From contig NZ_POTX01000003.1 of assembly GCF_003236305.1 (NCBI RefSeq), forward strand, positions 1 through 64,000: a stretch of DNA of 64,000 nt, in the 5' to 3' direction. A program made the translations under genes and the position numbers. This stretch comes from Micromonospora endophytica (GTDB lineage Bacteria > Actinomycetota > Actinomycetes > Mycobacteriales > Micromonosporaceae). Shown here one piece after another: positions 62,218-64,000 of the stretch (position 1 is its first letter; every line of letters begins with the position of its first letter). The notes beneath the pieces are model-generated. The model searched no databases. It saw only the letters and a program-made list of their open reading frames with translations, and was not told where the DNA came from.

Positions 62218-63060
62218 GTCCCATGACCTGCCAACCGCCGTCGGGTCGGCTGCGGAAGCGGGGCGGGGCGGCAGTGACGATCTTGGGCCGCTGGGAACCT
62301 CACGAGGGTCTTCCGCGCCGGGAACGGGCTCTCGCCGAGGCGCGCCGAGAACGCCACCCGTCGGGTACGCCCGTCCGAAACTGCGCTCCAGCAGCCGCGC
62401 GTACGCCTCGACCGCCGTCTCCCGGTCCCGGGCGGTGAAGTTCGCGGGAAGGCCCACGCCGTCCGCCTCGACGACCCGGCGGCGTCGAGCCGGGCCAGGT
62501 CCCGGGTGCGGGCGATCCGCCCGTCCGCGCGCATCGCCCGTCACGGCCTCGACCAGCGGCAGGTGCCCACGGGTGAACCGCCCGACGGTCATGGCGAACC
62601 GCAGGTCCGCGATCTCCGACGAGCTGAAGTCGTTGCTCTTGCGCAGGTCCGACCAGAACCGGCGGGCCGAGCCGGTCGACGCCGATCAGCGCCGCATGAA
62701 CAGCCGCTGCTTCTCGGCGGGCAGCCGGGCCGCCCGGGTCAGCACCTCGCGCACCGGCGTCTTGCCGATGCCGGCGCTCACCGCGCCCTCGACGACGCGC
62801 ACGCCCGGGTCCTGCTCGCGCCCCCCACCGAGCCGGTCGCGGGCGGCGGCGGCGAGATCGAGCAGCCCCGCGTCGACCTCGCCCGTCGGGGGCAGCCCGA
62901 GCAGCGCCTGGATCCGGGTGACGGCCTCACGGGTGCGCGGGCCGAAATGCGAGCGTTCCCGTTCGTCGTCGGCCACCTCGACGCCGACCGTCCAGGGTGT
63001 CGTGTAGGCGGGCGACGTCCGTGCCGGACATCCCCTCGGTCAACGTGCGCTCAAACGGCA
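62218..63060 (-). pseudogene. TcA/SpvA-like protein with peptidoglycan-binding domain, frameshifted
   Basis: Reading leftward from ATG 63060: RTLTEGMSGTDVARLHDTL, a frameshift near 63000, then VADDERERSHFGPRTREAVTRIQ and GLPPTGEVDAGLLDLAA (a peptidoglycan-binding repeat). After an in-frame TGA near 62687 follow FWSDLRKSNDFSSSEIADL and MTVGRFTRGHLPLVEAV, then RDLARLDA and NFTARDRETAVEAYARLLER in other frames. The order is that of the neuraminidase-like region of Tc toxin A-type proteins. At least two frameshifts and one stop make it a pseudogene, unless there are sequence errors. Confidence 0.65.
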
Positions 63061-63671
63061 TGGCGAGTCCCTGGCCCGGGGCCGGCGAGCTCGTCGTGAC
63101 ACCTCTCCGGCGGTGCGAGGGTGACCACGGGCGACCTGCGCAGCAGGCGGATGGTGCGGTCGTGGCGAGGCGGCAGAGGCACGTGCGCGCCGGACCCGCC
63201 GTTGGTCTGGAACCGGCCGGCCGGCGATCACTGCGGACCGCCGAACGCCTCGACCGGAACGAGGGATTCGCGTCCGAGACGCACGCTAGCCCCCTGGAAC
63301 GACGAGGCTGTCGGCAAGGCGACGGCCGGGTGGGGCCGGCGTGGGTGAGGTCGCCGGGCGAGTTCAGTGCCAACCACGAACGCCGCACAACCGGGCCAAC
63401 CGGCTGCGCCGGGAACATGACGACGGCCGGCTCGGCGACCCGACCACCGGCGAGCGGGCCGAGGTGGTGCGGCGCCCCCCCCATGTCCGGGCGGGATCCC
63501 GTCGTCTCGCCAGGGCCGTGGTCCAGCCCCGGTTCGTCCAGCCGCCGGCCGTGCGGGCGGTCGACGCGGTTCGCCGCTTTCCCGGACAGCGCGTTCCCTC
63601 TGTACCTACGCTGCGGTTACGGACCGAAGCGGTCATCGCAGGGATGCCCGCGTACGGAGCGGGAGGAATGT
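63061..63671. other. No supported gene
   Basis: 611 bp of very GC-rich sequence between the pseudogene and the last gene. Frames exist on both strands, but none has a recognisable domain or a good ribosome binding site. It should contain the promoter of the gene at 63672. Confidence 0.45.
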
Positions 63672-64000
63672 ATGGGCAACGGCGACGCATACCCTCCGGC
63701 GAAGCGCCCCGAGGATCTGAGCCGGTTCGTCGTGGAGCGGCTCAACGCCTCCGACGTCGACGGACTGGTGGCGCTCTACGAGCCGGACGCGGTCCTGGCC
63801 CTGGCGGACGGGTCCATGGCCGTCGGTGCCTCCCAGATCAGGGCAGCCTACGAGCAGATGGTGGGCGGCCTGCCCGTCATGGAGCCCGGCGAGCAGCAGC
63901 CCACCCTGGTCAGCAGCGAACTGGCGCTGATGTCCTCGCGACTGAGAAACGGCACGGTCACCGCCGAGGTGGCGCGACGGCAGGCGGACGGGACCTGGCT
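63672..64000 (+). CDS. SnoaL/NTF2-like protein, N-terminal part (cut by window edge)
   Basis: ATG 63672 follows GGGAGGA. The 109 codons present read RFVVERLNASDVDGLVALYEPDAVLALADGSMAVGASQIRAAYEQMV, the NTF2-like pattern of the YybH/SgcJ-type proteins, continuing to ELALMSSRLRNGTVTAEVARRQADGTW at the edge. Function unknown. Confidence 0.75.
   Translation, partial: MGNGDAYPPAKRPEDLSRFVVERLNASDVDGLVALYEPDAVLALADGSMAVGASQIRAAYEQMVGGLPVMEPGEQQPTLVSSELALMSSRLRNGTVTAEVARRQADGTW

Overview
The window is high-GC DNA with mostly GTG/ATG starts, many ATGA or TGATG gene overlaps, SARP and LAL regulators and several actinobacterial insertion-sequence families. It looks like an actinomycete chromosome, probably Micromonosporaceae or Streptomyces-like; the sequence alone does not settle the genus. 

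Positions 97-33142 look like one natural-product biosynthetic gene cluster. Its core is a tightly overlapping + strand operon, 6188-17200. It encodes a 2OG-Fe(II) dioxygenase, a LysW-type amino-group carrier protein, LysX and LysY homologues, a LysZ-LysK fusion, a split transketolase, an HK97-fold encapsulin-like shell protein, a sulfotransferase, an SDR and the sulfate adenylyltransferase pair CysD/CysN. The simplest reading is that an amino acid, probably glutamate, is attached to the carrier. Its side-chain acid is then activated, reduced to the aldehyde and lengthened by two carbons by the transketolase. Sulfation and release follow. The encapsulin gene sits in the middle of this operon with translational overlaps on both sides, so a protein nanocompartment is probably part of the pathway. 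No aminotransferase and no APS kinase are visible in the window. 

Around the core are a second + operon (20172-26072: glycosyltransferase, acyl-CoA ligase, acyl-CoA dehydrogenase, aldehyde dehydrogenase, SRPBCC protein), a transthyretin-like protein (26386), and nucleotide-sugar genes at both ends (UDP-HexNAc-type dehydrogenase, PIG-L deacetylase and GT2 on the left; UDP-xylose-type decarboxylase and UDP-glucose dehydrogenase on the right). There is also an MFS exporter, a LAL-type LuxR regulator (17297) and a large SARP (27674). A shared motif, GTACC-N8-AGTACGTT, lies upstream of three transcription units: 683-2059, 6188 onward and 30849 onward. It ties the left arm, core and right arm into one regulon. 

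Positions 33143-64000 are accessory genome: oxidoreductases with divergent regulators (QOR/HxlR, NmrA/TetR), a C45 hydrolase, SIMPL, DUF218, DUF5996 and SRPBCC proteins, a SpoIIE phosphatase, exporters and alpha/beta hydrolases. Two long LAL regulators (42341 and 53630) are paralogues sharing a 231-bp identical block, and a third copy has collapsed to 217 bp (56691). A 48-bp repeat sits in front of + strand genes near these regulators. 

The window is full of transposon debris: an ISAs1-type element with an internal deletion but intact ends and a 10-bp target duplication (2626-3159), a second ISAs1/IS5 chimera (26778-27331), and IS3 (1-70, 36200-36340), IS630 (40626-40735) and IS256 (52640-52862) remnants. 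Near the right edge is a pseudogene of a TcA-like protein carrying a peptidoglycan-binding domain. I saw no rRNA, tRNA or CRISPR array.
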